From positions 9,984,001 through 10,048,000 of the forward strand of contig NC_088316.1 in the NCBI RefSeq assembly GCF_910592395.1: a stretch of 64,000 bases of DNA. The letters are read 5' to 3'. This DNA is from Lineus longissimus. Its lineage: Eukaryota; Nemertea; Pilidiophora; Heteronemertea; Lineidae. Shown piece by piece: positions 9,867-22,748 of the stretch (within the stretch, counting starts at the first letter, position 1; every line of letters begins with the position of its first letter). Below the pieces are notes generated by a model. The model saw only the letters and a program-made list of their open reading frames with translations. It did not search any database and was not told the origin of the DNA. The position numbers and the translations under genes are program-made.

Positions 9867-10930
9867 TAACAAGCACCTTCTGTGATTACTGGAGTATCTG
9901 TCGAGGATGGGGTTATAAGAGGCAGAGATACTGGGTGAATTTTTCCAAGTCTGAAACCTAAAATATGAAATAAAATAAAGAATGCTGCTTGCTAACTATA
10001 TCAAAGATATATCTGGGGTCAGTAACAAATATTGAATAAATGAAACGGTCTATCAGGTTGACAAATCTTCCTAATTATGAGAAACAAAAGAATTTGTTGG
10101 TGCAATGAATAAGCAAACACGTTGGCTTTTCTCTGCCCAAAACCTTATCAATGCGTGAATAAGGGTCATTGCTTGGGCAAGCTGTCATTTTGCGGAAAAA
10201 AATCACCTACATGTACATAGTTTATGAGTAAATGATGATTTTATTTGCGTTTTTTTCAGTTTACTTCCGATGGGCTTAGTCATGAGGTTTTGAAAGGAAC
10301 CAGTTTTGGACCAACATCGCACTGAAGGCCAATGTACAGACATGAGCATAGGCCTACAAATGTTAAAGCATATGAAAAATCTGTGGCCTTTCCAGGAATT
10401 TTATTAGATAATCCTGAAGTATGGTGACTTCACAGCCAGCATGGCCAGGAATAGCGATGTAAAGAGCTTGGTGAAATGACATGTTGTTCATATTACATGA
10501 CTCTTCCATACATCGATGGTTTGCAAAGCTTTATGCCACGTGTATAGCTAATTAGGCCTACCATCAATTTTGATGGTGTGAGTTGGGGACAAAACCTCAC
10601 AGCAAGTTGGAGGGAGGAGTTATGTGTGTTGGTTCAGTGGTATGCAAATCAATCTACGCGCGATCTATTGGAAAATTTTGCCACTTTGTACTCCTCATGA
10701 CCATCACACTCATGACAGGCAGTTTTGACAAAAAAAAGATGTGCATATAATGTCTTCAGGTGATAGAGTTTCTTAATCAATGTTTAAATTGAGAGCATTA
10801 GCGTCATTTTGAGACCCTAACCATAACAATCCTTCAAAAACTGCGACCGCCAAGTAGGGGTTGAAAAGTGGCAATTTCATGCAATGAGGAAATCTAAGTA
10901 AGAGGTTTTTTTTAACTAATCTGTTTTTGA

Positions 10931-11559
10931 GATTATTTGTCGTACATTGCAGCATGCCATAAAGTCTTCTTTCTTGAGGCTTCTACTCTATGCATACCCG
11001 TACAACTAGCTCATATATGTGCAAAAAAGACGAGTCGTTATTCTAGTTGTGACAACTGAAGCTGCTCGACAAAAGAAATAACTAATTCATGAACCATATC
11101 CAAAGGATGAAAGATCGGTCTAGGAAGCTCGTTTATCTTCTTTTAACAATGATGATACAATGTCTGGGGAAGCCAGTGAAGTAAGAAGAGCTTGATATCA
11201 TGTAAACCCCATAAAGAGAAAAATATTTAGCAATGGATGATATTTCTACAGGGTGTTTGACAAACTTAGGTACATTTTAACCTGCTCACTGAGTTCACGA
11301 GTAAAGCAATGAATGGTCGAGTTTTTACAAGTATGATTAGAAGCCCGGTATGAAGCCAAACAATAATAAAAGAAAGCAGAGAAAATTGGAGCTTTTTGGG
11401 GTGAGAGTGACCCGATCGACCCACCGCTTCTGGGAACTAGCGAAGCTGTTAAAGTTGCTGCATGGAACCTCAGAAGAGGACTGACACAAATGTGAACAAC
11501 TAAGAACGTATCAAGCCAGATTATTATCACAACTGCAGGCAGACTCCGATGACAAGGTT
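10931..11559. other. no gene recognised
   Basis: No credible frame. A small minus-strand frame (11246-11530) has no domain. The DNA leads into LINE-like sequence at about 11560. Confidence 0.4.
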
Positions 11560-12201
11560 AATACCACACTGGCGGAGGTGAAAACAAGCATCCAGCAGAA
11601 CAGCGACGAATTCAATCAGCCACATGTAACACTTGATGAAGTTAAACGCATCCTGCAAAATATCAGGATGGACTCCTCGCCACCGGGCCAATTCAATGGC
11701 AGAACTAATTCACATTATTTGGCGAATTCATGAGAAAAGGCGAAATACCTTTTGATTGGCGTGACTCTATCAAAGCCTGATAAGAATCTCACCATACTGA
11801 AGGTGTACAGATTTATTACCATGTCAAATGTATGGTGGCAGCCGGCCAGCATATTTAAGGACCTTAAAGGGTGCGAATGCCTAGACCCTGAGATAGCGCG
11901 AGCCAGCCCAAGAAAATCAACCATCTCCAACATGGATGTCCTTGCACACAGAATACAACAGACTATGCAGAAACAGATTCACACAGCAATAGGTCTGTTT
12001 GATCTAGACAATGCATACAACAAGGTGGATACAGGAATCCTGACAAGGAACATTAAGGAAATGTGTATATCTGATATGGTCGCACAATGGGTGCTTGCTT
12101 TGCTTCAGTCTAGGACCTGCTGCATGGAATTCGGGACCTGGCGCTCTGACGCAATCCAGGTTACTTCCGGATTACCTCAGGGGTCACCACTTACTTCGTA
12201 A
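11560..12201 (+). pseudogene. degenerate LINE reverse transcriptase fragment
   Basis: Three frames together carry RT-like sequence: an upstream piece (about 11560-11700) with VTLDEVKRILQNIRMDSSPP; a short piece with MRKGEIPFDWRDSI in another frame; then an open frame 11752-12201 with GLFDLDNAYNKVD (RT motif with the first catalytic Asp region), QSRTCCMEFGTWRS and SGLPQGSPL. The sequence stops right after PQGSPL, before the ADD box, so the catalytic core is incomplete. Frameshifts separate the pieces. It is not close to the family at 2307-4364 and is a dead fragment of another LINE lineage. Confidence 0.75.
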
Positions 12202-12327
12202 AGGCTTATGATGAAAGAAGCCCGCCAGCTAGAAAAGCTCCGAAAACGCAATTTCTCTATCATTCAAACTACAGGCTACTAGCTAAGCAATTTTCAACCT
12301 ATGCAAATGCCAAGTCGGGAGCCGGTA

Positions 12328-12789
12328 TTATTTTAACACCCCACCCGAAAAGCTAATTTCATTGATATTTCGTGTGCATTTTCCATTAGGCCTGCTGTGA
12401 CCAATAAGCATGTGCGCCGAGTGGCTTAATTGCCCAGGCCGGCAATAGCTGTTAATCTTTAGCCCCATGCGTTCGGGAGATGCACCAAATAATTGTCTTG
12501 GGAAGGACCACGAAATTGTTGCCATATATTCAGATGCTCTACTTTGATAATTCGAAGAGTGTTTTTGGGCATCTCTCGGTGACACAAAAACCCGCTCAGC
12601 GCCTGGACTACATTTTGAAAGGATAACACGCCAGCCCTGCTCCTTTACATGTTTAAGTCTGTAAGCGATTGATAACGGTAACACCGTTTCTTTGCAGGAG
12701 AGTCGCCAGGAATTATGAATACGAGTCGAACTCACTGGTCGTGATTCGTTCCTAGTCAAAAGTTTGTGCATCCGGGTTAGCCACGACAA
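12328..12789 (-). CDS. 153-codon open frame, unidentified
   Basis: Open from ATG 12789 to a stop at 12328. The product is basic and serine-rich, with no membrane segment and no motif I recognise. It is among the longest frames outside transposons, but no splice context, promoter or homologous second copy supports it. It lies about 130 bp after the LINE fragment on the opposite strand. It could be an unknown exon, part of a transposon, or chance. Confidence 0.18.
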   Translation of the reverse strand: MSWLTRMHKLLTRNESRPVSSTRIHNSWRLSCKETVLPLSIAYRLKHVKEQGWRVILSKCSPGAERVFVSPRDAQKHSSNYQSRASEYMATISWSFPRQLFGASPERMGLKINSYCRPGQLSHSAHMLIGHSRPNGKCTRNINEISFSGGVLK

Positions 12790-14910
12790 AAACCGACAAA
12801 CGGTCGGGAAGGCCTGCTGTCACAGTAATCTAAATCACCATAATTTACTGGTTTATAGCAACTGTGGTACAAATGTGAGCTCTGCATCTAAGGCAGTAAT
12901 CAAAGTATAACATTAGAAAGAAGTTGCCCAAGCATTTCAAGTGTGTTTTGGTCGACAAGACACTTTCACTTCGCCAACTTGGTATTGATTCTGTCGCCGA
13001 GTTTGAGTATAAGTGGTTAGTACGCATTTAGAACGATAGTGAATGTTTCACTTTGGGCCAGATACCGGACTACTCCAACCTCTATGCACAGAAATACGAT
13101 ATTGAAATAAAGTACTCACCGCTGGCATTAAATCGAACAATTGTCAGGAGTAAAGTGTGGGTATTTTTAAAGAAAATGTTTACCACAAACACTATGTTAA
13201 CATGTACATGTTCAAAAAAAGTACATGTATTTGATTAGCTGCAATAATTTGACGTCACCATGCAAAACGTATCGGGTTAATCATGTTTTAGGTCTAATAT
13301 ATGATACATAATGACCATTGCATCTAGGCATTATTAGTGATCAATTACATTTGGAGCCACCAAGCAGGAGATTGCTAAGGAGTGGAGGCATGCTTTGCAT
13401 GCTGTTCAGCAGCTGAATTGACAACATTTACGCGTCTTTCTGCAGTTATTTCATGTAAATGCAATACAGTGATTTTCAAAACAAAGACCATCAAATTATT
13501 CCATCCAGTTAATTAACAGTATAAGAAAACAGCGTATCTGCTCCAGGCATGTCCATTTGTCCTTAAAATGGCCTAGTTCCGAAATGAGTCTCTTGTTACA
13601 GTCGTATACCTTTTCCTTTTTCGATTTGCATGTACAGTTGAAATTGGAAAAGATTGCTACACATATACTAGTAGCTCCTTGCTTCCATATATGAAGGTCA
13701 ATGTGTTAACCATTATTGGAATTTTTAATAATTGGTAACATTTGTTACTTTAGACTGCCGAACCAAAGCCCTACCCATAATCTGCCCGACCCTTTGGCAT
13801 GTCTTGAACAATAGAAGCGGGAATCTATAAAATCTGATTTTCACTTGTGATGATCCCGTTAAAACTGTTCACCATTTTCACTGAATTAGCGGCCTGCGAG
13901 AACATTGATGCTTGCACTTGTTGGTCGGGCGGGAAACCAAACCTTATCGCATAAGGTGCTTTAAAAACTGATATTACCAGATATACTCTAAATGATAAAT
14001 AAAACATTTCGATACAGAAGTGTCCAATATATGAAGGACTTGATGTTCCCGCCTCTTCCTACCGTAGTTGATATTCGGCTATAAACTCAAAACTTCATTG
14101 GGTCGATTAATCGATTAGTCGATTGTTCCGGGGTATTGTCAATGGTGCATAACACTATCAGGTACTCTTTTCTCGTTTTTTGATGTGTTATAAAGAGACA
14201 GTACGAATACTGCCAGAGTCAGATTCTCGTTACCAGATCGCGCGCGAGTTGATATTTTCCGGCTTCGTTTACTGGAAAGCTACCATTATTTTCCAAATAA
14301 CCGTTCAGATATTCGCGGTAATTGTGTATGTTCATAAGATTTATTAGCTTCGGAAAATATATCCTAAACTTTTAGCACTCTCAGCTTTGCTCGCACGTTG
14401 CGCCACATGGGCGTATCTATATTTCAAAACTTTCAGTGAAAGTTACTTTACAGGCACGTTTACATTTGCCCGAAAAATTGCAAACACCTTCTGTTAAACA
14501 ACATTGTAACGTAGGACTGCCTAACATTGGTTGACATACGGATGTGCTAGTCAGTCGATTCAAACCGTGTGTCATTTTATTAAAAGGTAGTAACAATGGG
14601 CCTCGTCTAGAATTATTAGCTCTGAGAGGGCAATTTCTTGACACCAAATTTCAGCTCCATATACAGAGCTCTTGCAAGGCAATATGGCTTATCGTTGGGC
14701 TGAAATCATTTAGCTGCTGGTTTGGTCCAATGATGCTCATGAATGAGTGCATTATTCAGTTTCTGAGCAGATTCTACAATTCTCTACGTAGAATTCAAGT
14801 ATTTATGAACTAGTATCCCGAGGTGAACATGAAAGACGTTCTCACTGACCAACTGGTTACTTTTCTTTCGTTTTCTGTTCGCTTCCATTGTGCAGCTGCT
14901 TCCCGTAGAA
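12790..14910. other. no gene recognised
   Basis: About 2.1 kb of apparently unique DNA with only short frames. Minor features are a repeated TCGATTAATCGATTAGTCGA run near 14103-14122 and a CpG-containing patch (AGATCGCGCGCGAG) near 14236. Neither supports a gene. Confidence 0.45.
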
Positions 14911-15230
14911 CTATGACACAACATTGTTCAGCATTGTAGTCATAGCGCCACACACTAGATATTGAAACGAACGAAACATCATCCAATCGAGGCCAAATTT
15001 TGTAAGAGAAAGCAACGTGAGGTTATCTGCGTGACACGGTGAGCCGCGCTTTATATTGCAAATACTTACTAATAATCCGGCGCTGGTGTTGTCGAGCTCG
15101 TCTATTAGCTCACTTATAAACATCAAGTAAAACCACGTTGACAAGACGCCACATTTTTTCACGCCCTGTTTAAGCGAAAACCTTCCCAAGAAAGTGTGTC
15201 ACCTGAGCACACTTCATAATAGAGATTGGA
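14911..15230 (-). pseudogene. LINE reverse transcriptase fragment with mutated catalytic box
   Basis: The minus-strand frame reads LKQGVKKCGVLSTWFY, then FISELIDELDNTSAGLL, then SPCHADNLTLLSLTKFGLD. This matches the run from the GxxQGGxLSP box to the ADD box of non-LTR RTs, with the second catalytic Asp replaced by Asn (HADN for HADD). The fragment is about 90 codons long, lacks the rest of the domain and is inactive. It is a different lineage from the element at 2307-4364. Confidence 0.65.
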
Positions 15231-17133
15231 TTTAGGGTCTTCTGACCAGATCATAATACATTTGCAATTATTGAAAGGGTACCCCAAAACCATAAAACTT
15301 AACTGATGCTTTTTCTGTAACGTGGATGGGTGAATGGATTGTTAAAGAATAAGTAGAATAGAGTCACACTGCTTTTCATTTCTGTATTCACAGCGAGCAT
15401 TTAAAACGACCCAGAAACTTCTGAGCGGATATCAGGTTGTATATGACTTCTATGGGCCTATTAACGTTTGGCTGGCCATTCCCGCCAAAAAAACCACTCT
15501 GGCCCATGAAGGTCGCCATTTACATCGTATGACGTCACAAAATTGTGTGTTACGTTATGGTCTCACTAGCCAGTGCAGAGGCCAGGCCTACCTGCCTCCA
15601 AAAATGATGCGACGTCATTTCCTGCATACCCCAGTTCCATCGGCTGTAGACTTGGCAGTACCTTACTCTCACACAAACCTATATATTTCTGAACAGCTTG
15701 CCACTTCTAGAATACATCTGGCCAAGTTTCAACGCCGTCTAGACATAGAGTCATGCATAGACTGATGCAACGCAATGCATGATATACCTTATATGTTAAC
15801 GGAAATTTGAAAAATTTCACCTTTATGCCTCATAACTTCAAAATTATCAAGGATGGCGAAAAAAACAATTTCATAGACAAAGCCAACTGTCAACTATTTC
15901 CATCTTTTGTTTGAGTTTTTTGCCCTCGAAATTTTACCTTGAGAACATGTGCTATGTTACAGGAACCAGTATCTGTCAACTTCCTGTTGAGGTATAAATA
16001 GCACGCAGGGCCTGCTCACCGTGTAAGTGCACAGAAGAAGCTGGTATTTTCCTCAAATAATCGTCAGAGCTACCCCTTCACAAAATACCTCGGACATTTA
16101 CTTTTGAACAAGTAGCAATAAGGTAGAGAAGGCCCATCTGTACTAATGGTAATCACCCGATATTGAAGAACTCGTTTTTTGGAGGGTACAATCCCGACCT
16201 GATCATCACTGGCTAGCGAGACCTTTATCGACCTTGCGCCGAGTTGCGTAAATTTCGAAAGTACCCGACCCGTCGGCGACACGAGGACGTCCTTCTTCGA
16301 TTTTACATGATATGACGTCATTTTCCAAAACATGGCCGATGTCTGTTTTTGGCGCCAAGATATTTTCCCCTTAAAAATGCTTTCTACTTACTCTTTAAAT
16401 TGTTGACAATATAAACTTGTGACATCTCCAGAAACACTTTGGCGAGTAGTGAAACACCACACGATGTAACCAAATGGAACAACGACCTCAATAACCTTCA
16501 AATTAACATGAAAATATTCATTCATTATATTTGGAAGACTGGTGCATCTCACCGCAGTTCCTCCGGCAGCTATTGTCTGCTGTTTACCAAACAAATCAGC
16601 CGGTTGACGATTTGGCAGTATAAATCTTAGCTCGGTTATACTGGTTCCAGTTCAACTAGTTTCGAGCGGTTTCGCTTGAACAAACGTTTCGAGTGACAGT
16701 CATTTTGTATCATCGAATCTAAGTGTCAGCATAATGTTTTTCGTTTCAGGTCAGTGACAGTACCCGATTCGTGATTGGCTAGATCTAAGTGTGCTATCTG
16801 CAACAAAATGCACCTGGCCTGCACACAGTCATCGACATATTCAGTCATTGTCTTCGTGACCATCATGATGGACATTTCTGCGGAATTGAGGTTGGTACAC
16901 AATGAAGCCAGAGAATACAAGGTTTTTTTTCTTACATTTGTGACCCCATGTAGGAAAACCTAGCCAAAGTCGAAAAAACATAACTTTTAAATGCAACAAC
17001 TAATTTTTCCAATGTCTCAAAAAATAAGTTAGGTCAATGCCGTAAATACGCTGCCCGAATCTTTTCATAATTTGCATAATTTGGCCCCCTTATTAGCATA
17101 TGCAAAAAGCAACCCTCATTAGTGTTTATGACT
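15231..17133. other. no gene recognised
   Basis: Short frames at 15529-15765 and 16070-16333 have no recognisable domain. A TATA-like site is listed separately. Nothing else is supported. Confidence 0.45.
15993..16000 (+). promoter_or_regulatory. TATA-box-like site, unsupported by a gene
   Basis: GGTATAAATAGCACGC is a good match to a metazoan TATA box with a GC-rich run about 20 bp downstream. No coding frame follows on the plus strand, so it may be chance or drive a non-coding transcript. Confidence 0.12.
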
Positions 17134-17300
17134 TTTCAATTTTCAATTCAATTTAATTCAATTCAATTTATTCTCCACTTTTAAAAAAAGGACAGAGAAG
17201 AAAAACCTAACAGTAATTATACATGATGGCTGACGTACGTACAGGGTCAAGGGTGGACACAAAGTACATGAATCACATATAGCGGCTAAACTAGATTAAA
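17134..17300 (-). mobile_element. LINE 3' end remnant
   Basis: Read on the minus strand, a non-coding segment ends with GAGAATAAATTGAATTGAAT and further AATTG units, the tail form of CR1/L2-type LINEs. Only the 3' untranslated part is left; no RT sequence is adjacent. Confidence 0.6.
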
Positions 17301-19384
17301 CAATCTTTGTTTTCACGTCTCCGCCGTTACGTAATGTTAAACATGCCATTCGCAGGGGTTTGTGCCTTGTTGGGGTTATCTCTGGCCATTTTCGAGAATT
17401 TTATGACTTCAGTGTGCATAATTTTCATGTGCCAAATATATGCAAATTAGACACATAAAAACAATAAAATTCTGGGTTTACCTGGATAAGATCACAAGAG
17501 GCAGTGGAGTGGATCTATGTTCTTGTTCTCTGGTGTTTTTGTTGGGCCTTTCCTTGTTTAAGCGGAGTCAATCAGAGATATGATATATGAACACTACCAC
17601 GCTATCTTGCCTGCAAGCGTAGCAAAACTCTGTGAAGCGCAATACAAAGTGAATTTGATGTGAGGACATGCCTGACACGTAATACAGCCTAAAAACTTCC
17701 GGTAGAGTATGTCCTTTTCAGTTGCAACAAGGGCTGTTGGCGGTAGATTGAATGTTATTGTATTTATTCTTATTTACTCATCCCGCTGGTATTTATCTGA
17801 AAGCACATATTCAAAATATTTTGTTGTTGTTGTCGTCGTTGTATTTTTACTGTTTTTTTCCCCTTTAACTCATTGTCGACCACTTTACTCTGACAATGTG
17901 GCTATTTCACGCTAGTTCTGCCTTTTGGTCTCAACAAAACCTCCGCCAGTGACAGGAATGGTGTTTCGCTTGAAGCGTGCCTTAAATTGTATCAATTGCA
18001 TCAATCTTGGAGTCAAGTTTAATCCAACATAAAAGGGAAAAACAAGTGATCGCACTACTGACGGTTGTTATCTTTTTTTGTTTTCAAATCTAGTTTCTGT
18101 TGCTTCCACACAATTATGCTGACTTTACTCTTCTCTTCTGCCTTAGTGAAAAAGAACAGAAAAAGGTCCCAATAAGGTAAACAAACTGTCCAGTCAGTTA
18201 ATGATGCACGTCACGTCTCCATGTTTGCATCTTGTGAAGCACATATCATATCATAATAGAGCGTTTGCACTTCATGAGAGTGGCGTTACAAAGCGAATTA
18301 TCTGTTATTTATTCTAGTATAGACGCATGTATGGCATTTGTTGTTTCGTTGTGCCAGTGATGGTTCGATGCAATATTTAACAATAATTCGTCAAATGATT
18401 TTAGTTAATTCACGGACTTCAGGACACTTGATCTGCAATATGGTTTCGAGCTATTGTCTTCGAGGCAGACCAAACGGACAGCGAGGTGTAAGAGGTCAAT
18501 AACTGTGACCTTATGTGGTGCGTGCATATTTGTAATATGTATACTCTCGCATGGAGTGAGACCTAAAAGAATAACATTTTTTAGACGACATAACTTCTGC
18601 TCAAAAGTATATTTGTTGTCGATTATTGATAGCCTGTTTATTTTCGTTAATATACATGTACATGTATTACACTAGCAATTACCCGTGCTCCGCACGGAGT
18701 TTAGGGCATGGAGTGTTCGGTAAAGCTGCTCAATATTTGTGGAGGGCGTGCCGGATTTGGTGGAAGGATCGGAATAACCAACAGAGAGAAACATTTATAT
18801 TTCATATTGATTATAATTTGGCCTTTTTTTCCCATTCAAAAGAACAATATATACTGGCTATTTACTAATATGCTGATGAGATACTTTTAACTGAAACAAC
18901 TTCTCCCTGAAAATTTAACCGAAACTAAGGACTCTTTAGAGTCCTTTTTGGATGTCAAGGTTCGGAGAAGCATAACAATTGCACCCAATTTCAAGATAAG
19001 ACGAACGGTTGGCCGTCGGAGTCTTTTTATTTAAGAAATCCAATGGGATAATTGTCCTGTTACGTTTAAAAATCAGAAACTTGCCTGTATGCACTCGAAT
19101 ACGTTTAGAGGAGACCTGCAACTTACTTATGAGCAAGTTGGTCGTGTGTTAGCGATTGTTTTGGGTATGTTTGATCAAATCCCCACGACAAATCTGTAAT
19201 GACTGTATCGACAATCGTGGCATTTTCTAATATGACGTGAAATTCCGATGGGATTTGAATAGAATCAGTGAACATGGTGGGACTACGTAGGGACTATGTA
19301 GTTGCCGTTATATTGTATATGTACTGAAGTTGTCCGTTTCGGAGTTGTAGTAACCGCTTGACGTTTTTGCTTATTACAGAATTA
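17301..19384. other. no gene recognised
   Basis: About 2 kb without a credible frame. It contains a (TTG)n/(TCG)n run at 17818-17840. It also contains the hairpin-forming CCCGTGCTCCGCACGG at 18685-18700, which resembles end sequences of dispersed repeats in other animal genomes, but I could not find its partner end here. Confidence 0.4.
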
Positions 19385-19591
19385 TACAGGAAGTTCACAG
19401 TTAAATGTTGTTCCTCTAAGTCCAATTTTAGGCCCACAAAGGGGAATATGAGAAGGTTCGGGTGCATGACTAATGCATGGCCTATTCAATAAATGAGGGT
19501 ATATAAAGAATTGCGTCAGGACCATTCCCCTTTGTTGGCCTAGAACTGGACTTTAAAAATTTAGAAGGAAAACCATTTAACTGTTCCTGTA
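19385..19591. mobile_element. small foldback MITE
   Basis: Imperfect inverted repeat: TACAGGAAGTTCACAGTTAA at the left and, inverted, TACAGGAACAGTTAAATGG at the right. Similarity continues inward through AAGTCCAATTTTAGGCC and CACAAAGGGGAAT. The total is about 207 bp with a loop of about 70 bp. It lies directly against the 3' end of the SINE at 19601. Confidence 0.65.
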
Positions 19592-19600
19592 TATATATAT

Positions 19601-19745
19601 TCACTTAAAAAGGATAAGAATCACGGAATAATAAGGAAACAAATTTGCCATTGTAGGTTTCGAACACGGGTCACTGGCGTGGAAGGTCAGTGTCTTTACC
19701 ATTAGACCACCATAATAAATAGCCGACAGCGACGATCTTGCATTT
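19601..19745 (-). mobile_element. tRNA-derived SINE, copy 1
   Basis: The minus strand shows a tRNA-like head with an A-box-like TGGTCTAATGGTAAAGAC and a B-box-like GTTCGAAACC about 35 nt apart, then a non-tRNA tail containing TTATTCCGTGATTCTTATCC. The same order, with the same tail, is found at 24806-24950 on the plus strand, so this is a SINE and not a tRNA gene. The A and B boxes would recruit RNA polymerase III. The tail is presumably recognised by a partner LINE that I cannot name. Confidence 0.65.
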
Positions 19746-19786
19746 ATAACTGCAGTGCCGAGCTTAGATGGCAGCACCGTATATCA

Positions 19787-22748
19787 CTTTTAGCATGTTA
19801 GCCTGGCCAGCTATTGATACGAAATAAACACGTTCTCAGGTAGTTCATTCGAACAAACACACGAAAAAACACACGAAAAACACACTTTGCGCTGAAAATA
19901 TGGATTGGAGACGAAGCTGAATGGCTTCACGGTTAAAATCTACATGCACATACGAAAAATTAGGAGATTCCATCCAGCGGTTAAGGCGATAGTAGACATG
20001 AAGAGAATTTTACCGGTTCTAGTATTAGTACACAGATAGTTTGACGTGTTCCAGAACAAACTACATTTCAATTGATTTTAATTAGCTAATTCAGGAACAT
20101 GTAGTAGTCTACGTTCCGCCCGATCACGCGAATGTCAGAGAAAATTATTTGGTCAATTGGAACATACTAACCTTATAAACGACAACATTAATGTAGAAGG
20201 TTTATTATGTACAAAAACCACAAACGCAGTGCGAATCAGCTGATATATTTGATTATACTGTAAGAATTGATTAGAAGAGGCAAACTAGCAACGAGAAGAC
20301 ATTGTTGTTGTCATGGTTCCCACGTGATTGTTCGATAACATTAAGACCAGGTTGAGACCAACGTTGTTACCTTTGTATATTTCCGATTATCAAACGTTAT
20401 CAGATTCACGATGACCTTCGCCCCGTATGATCAATATCATGGCACACGTTAGATATCGAAGCATACGTATAGTTGGCAACAATATCAGACGGTAAAAATG
20501 GCAGACAATCGGCCAAAATTACAGTCCCCGACGCAGACATCTGAAGATATTGAGAAAAGAGATTGGTAAGCTGACCTACCGATATTTCCAAGATGTGGCC
20601 AACACATCTGGCTAATTATTTTTAGGTGGTACATGTAGTTGGAAGCGGGAACATCCTATTCGCCAGTTTGAATGATAGCAGATGCGAGTCACCATAAACA
20701 GTAAATATTCGCTCGATTACATGGATATCAACCATCTTAATATTGATCACATACATTTTACGTATCATCCGGTGAGGCACCGCTGATCATACGGTGTTTT
20801 GCTGATGATTTTCATGGCTTCAACATTGGTAAAGTTTTCTCGCTAAGGTATTTTCTAATTGATATGTACCGCCCACAATATCATCGTTCAGTCATGATAC
20901 TACTTCGTTCATTGTTTTGCCTGCAGGGGACAGATAGCACTACACTACCGTACCGCGATGCATCGGGCTGCTAGGTGCACTGCACAGAGGAACACACATC
21001 CATTTAATGAAAGCTTACCCAACCAGTGCAGTATTAGGAAATGTCACCCTTGAAAAAGAGTCCGGCCCTATTGTATTCTGACGGATTATGGTACATGGTT
21101 CAATAAAGGCCATGACCTTCAATAGCTCGGAGACTTGAGCACAGAATGGAATCATGTGTTCCATGGTTAAATATGCTCATACCGTTCCAATGTAGAATCT
21201 CCCATGAAATAAAATGAAAAAGCTACGAAATTGTTTTGCTAGTTTATTGCAATCCCCTGGAAAAATTATCCACAGCCATGGCAAACCGTTTGTTTTGTTC
21301 ATTTAATCAAACAAACTAGTTTATTTTTGCAAGAAAAGTTTGGGCATAAAAAAACCAAGTGAGTTCGATTCAAACGCCTTGCCCTACATGTATATACAAC
21401 CGCAACTTTGGGAAAGCCTCAAATGTTTGTTGATGGTTTTTAGACGAAGTCCTTTCTCTCTCCTCATGAACAGAACCATCTTTGCTCAGGCTGTCTGGCA
21501 TTTTAGGATGCTCCCGTATCGAAAGCCGTGTGACTTTTGGAAATTATAACACAACCTCAAAATACAGTCCGGCTGATAACCGATGCCTCACCGTATGATT
21601 CGTGGCCAAAACAAAAAAATATTGTATTATGAATTAGGCATCTTTCATGTTAGTGTATGTTACCTTACAATCTGCTGATGGCGAAGGACCGAATGCGATT
21701 TATTTATGTGGATGGTGACTCGCAGCTGCGGGCGTTCAAATTGGCGATCTAGCTGTCTTAATCTCTAACGAACACCTGAGATGACTAGCCAGACAAGTTG
21801 GCCACGTCTTGGAAGTATTGCTTGGTCAACTTACCAATCTCCTTTCTCAATATCTTCAAATGTCTGCGTCGGGGACGGTGATTTTGGCCGATTGTCCGCT
21901 ATTTTTACCGTCTGATATTGTTGCCAACTATACGTATGCCTCGAGGACTGGCCTATTAGAATTAAAGCCAATCAAGCTAGTTTTGGCAATCGACAAACTA
22001 TGTAAATAACTAAAAATAACCAAAGCGAATCAACTGAATCGACTGAATCAACAGAGCTGAATTTATGCCGTCTAAAACAATCTATATAAGGTAAAATGGG
22101 GTAATTGTAGCTCCTTTTTCACCTATAACTTAAGATTACGCAAGAGATTTCCCTGCAGATTCACAAAAACCGGTGTGGATCTTGTAGTGGAACCTCTTCT
22201 AAATATTGCCTGCAATTCAGAGCATTTTATCTGAAACAATGCTTTTGAGAGACAATACAAGACTTGCAGTCAGGGGCTACAATTAATCCGAGGCTTTGGG
22301 GTAATTGTAGACCCAGCATGAAATTTCAAATTACTTCTTGGTACATTTTTTTAGCCAAAGCTCTTACATAAAATGTTGCATAATCCAAAACTATTTATGT
22401 TGTGAGTCACCTCTTTCATATCCGTGCTTGAGTTGGCTGAATTATTCCATGGTTACCGGAATATAAATCAAAAACACAGTCAGGGGCTACAATTACCCCT
22501 TTTTTCCTTAATAATACCAGAACTGGTAAAAGTCTCTTTATTTCTACCACCGCCTTAACCGCTGGATGTAATCTCCTATTTTTTCGTATGTGGATGTAGA
22601 TTTTACTCGTGAAGCCATTCAGTTACATCTCCAATCAATGTTTTTAGCGCGAAATGTGTTTTTCGTGTGTTTTTATGTATGAACATCCTGAGATACAGGA
22701 GTTTTTTCGTATGAACAGTTGGCAGGATAACATGCTAAACAGTCCCTA
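19787..22748. repeat. ~3 kb imperfect palindrome
   Basis: Two nested pairs of inverted blocks share one centre near 21.2 kb. The outer pair is about 19787-20035 and 22500-22748 (for example ATCCAGCGGTTAAGGCG in both, inverted). The inner pair is about 20440-20800 and 21560-21960 (for example TTGGCCGATTGTC and ACCGTCTGATATTGTTGCC, inverted). Identity looks near 80%. The spacer (20800-21560) has no transposase. DNA between inner and outer blocks is not mirrored; on the right it includes the small element at 22091-22512. It could be a decayed long-arm transposon or an inverted duplication. Confidence 0.75.
22091..22512. repeat. tandem pair of small inverted-repeat units (GGGGTAATTGTAG motif)
   Basis: The motif GGGGTAATTGTAG occurs four times in alternating orientation: plus at about 22097, minus at about 22272, plus at about 22298 and minus at about 22484. 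This makes two consecutive units of about 190-210 bp, each bounded by inverted motifs. It sits in the right half of the 3 kb palindrome and has no counterpart in the left half, so it was probably inserted later. Confidence 0.65.

Larger units (their letters stand above)
6818..10930 (+). repeat. dispersed duplication, copy A (with insertions)
   Basis: This region aligns collinearly with 26866-29728, from CTTGTACCACTGAGCTGCAT to the segment around AAACTGCGACCGCCAAGTAG near 10840. Shared blocks are 6818-7376, 8541-9162 and about 9867-10930, at roughly 80-90% identity by eye. Copy A has extra DNA at 7377-8540, 8653-9098 and 9163-9866 that copy B lacks; copy B has its own insertion at about 27665-28855. 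The shared core has no recognisable coding region. It may be an old large non-autonomous transposon or a dispersed genomic duplication; no terminal repeats were found. Confidence 0.8.

Noticed and set aside
19655-19735. Possible tRNA gene on the minus strand
   Set aside because: A- and B-box-like segments are present, but the acceptor stem does not pair and a second copy with the same non-tRNA tail exists at 24806, so it is a SINE.
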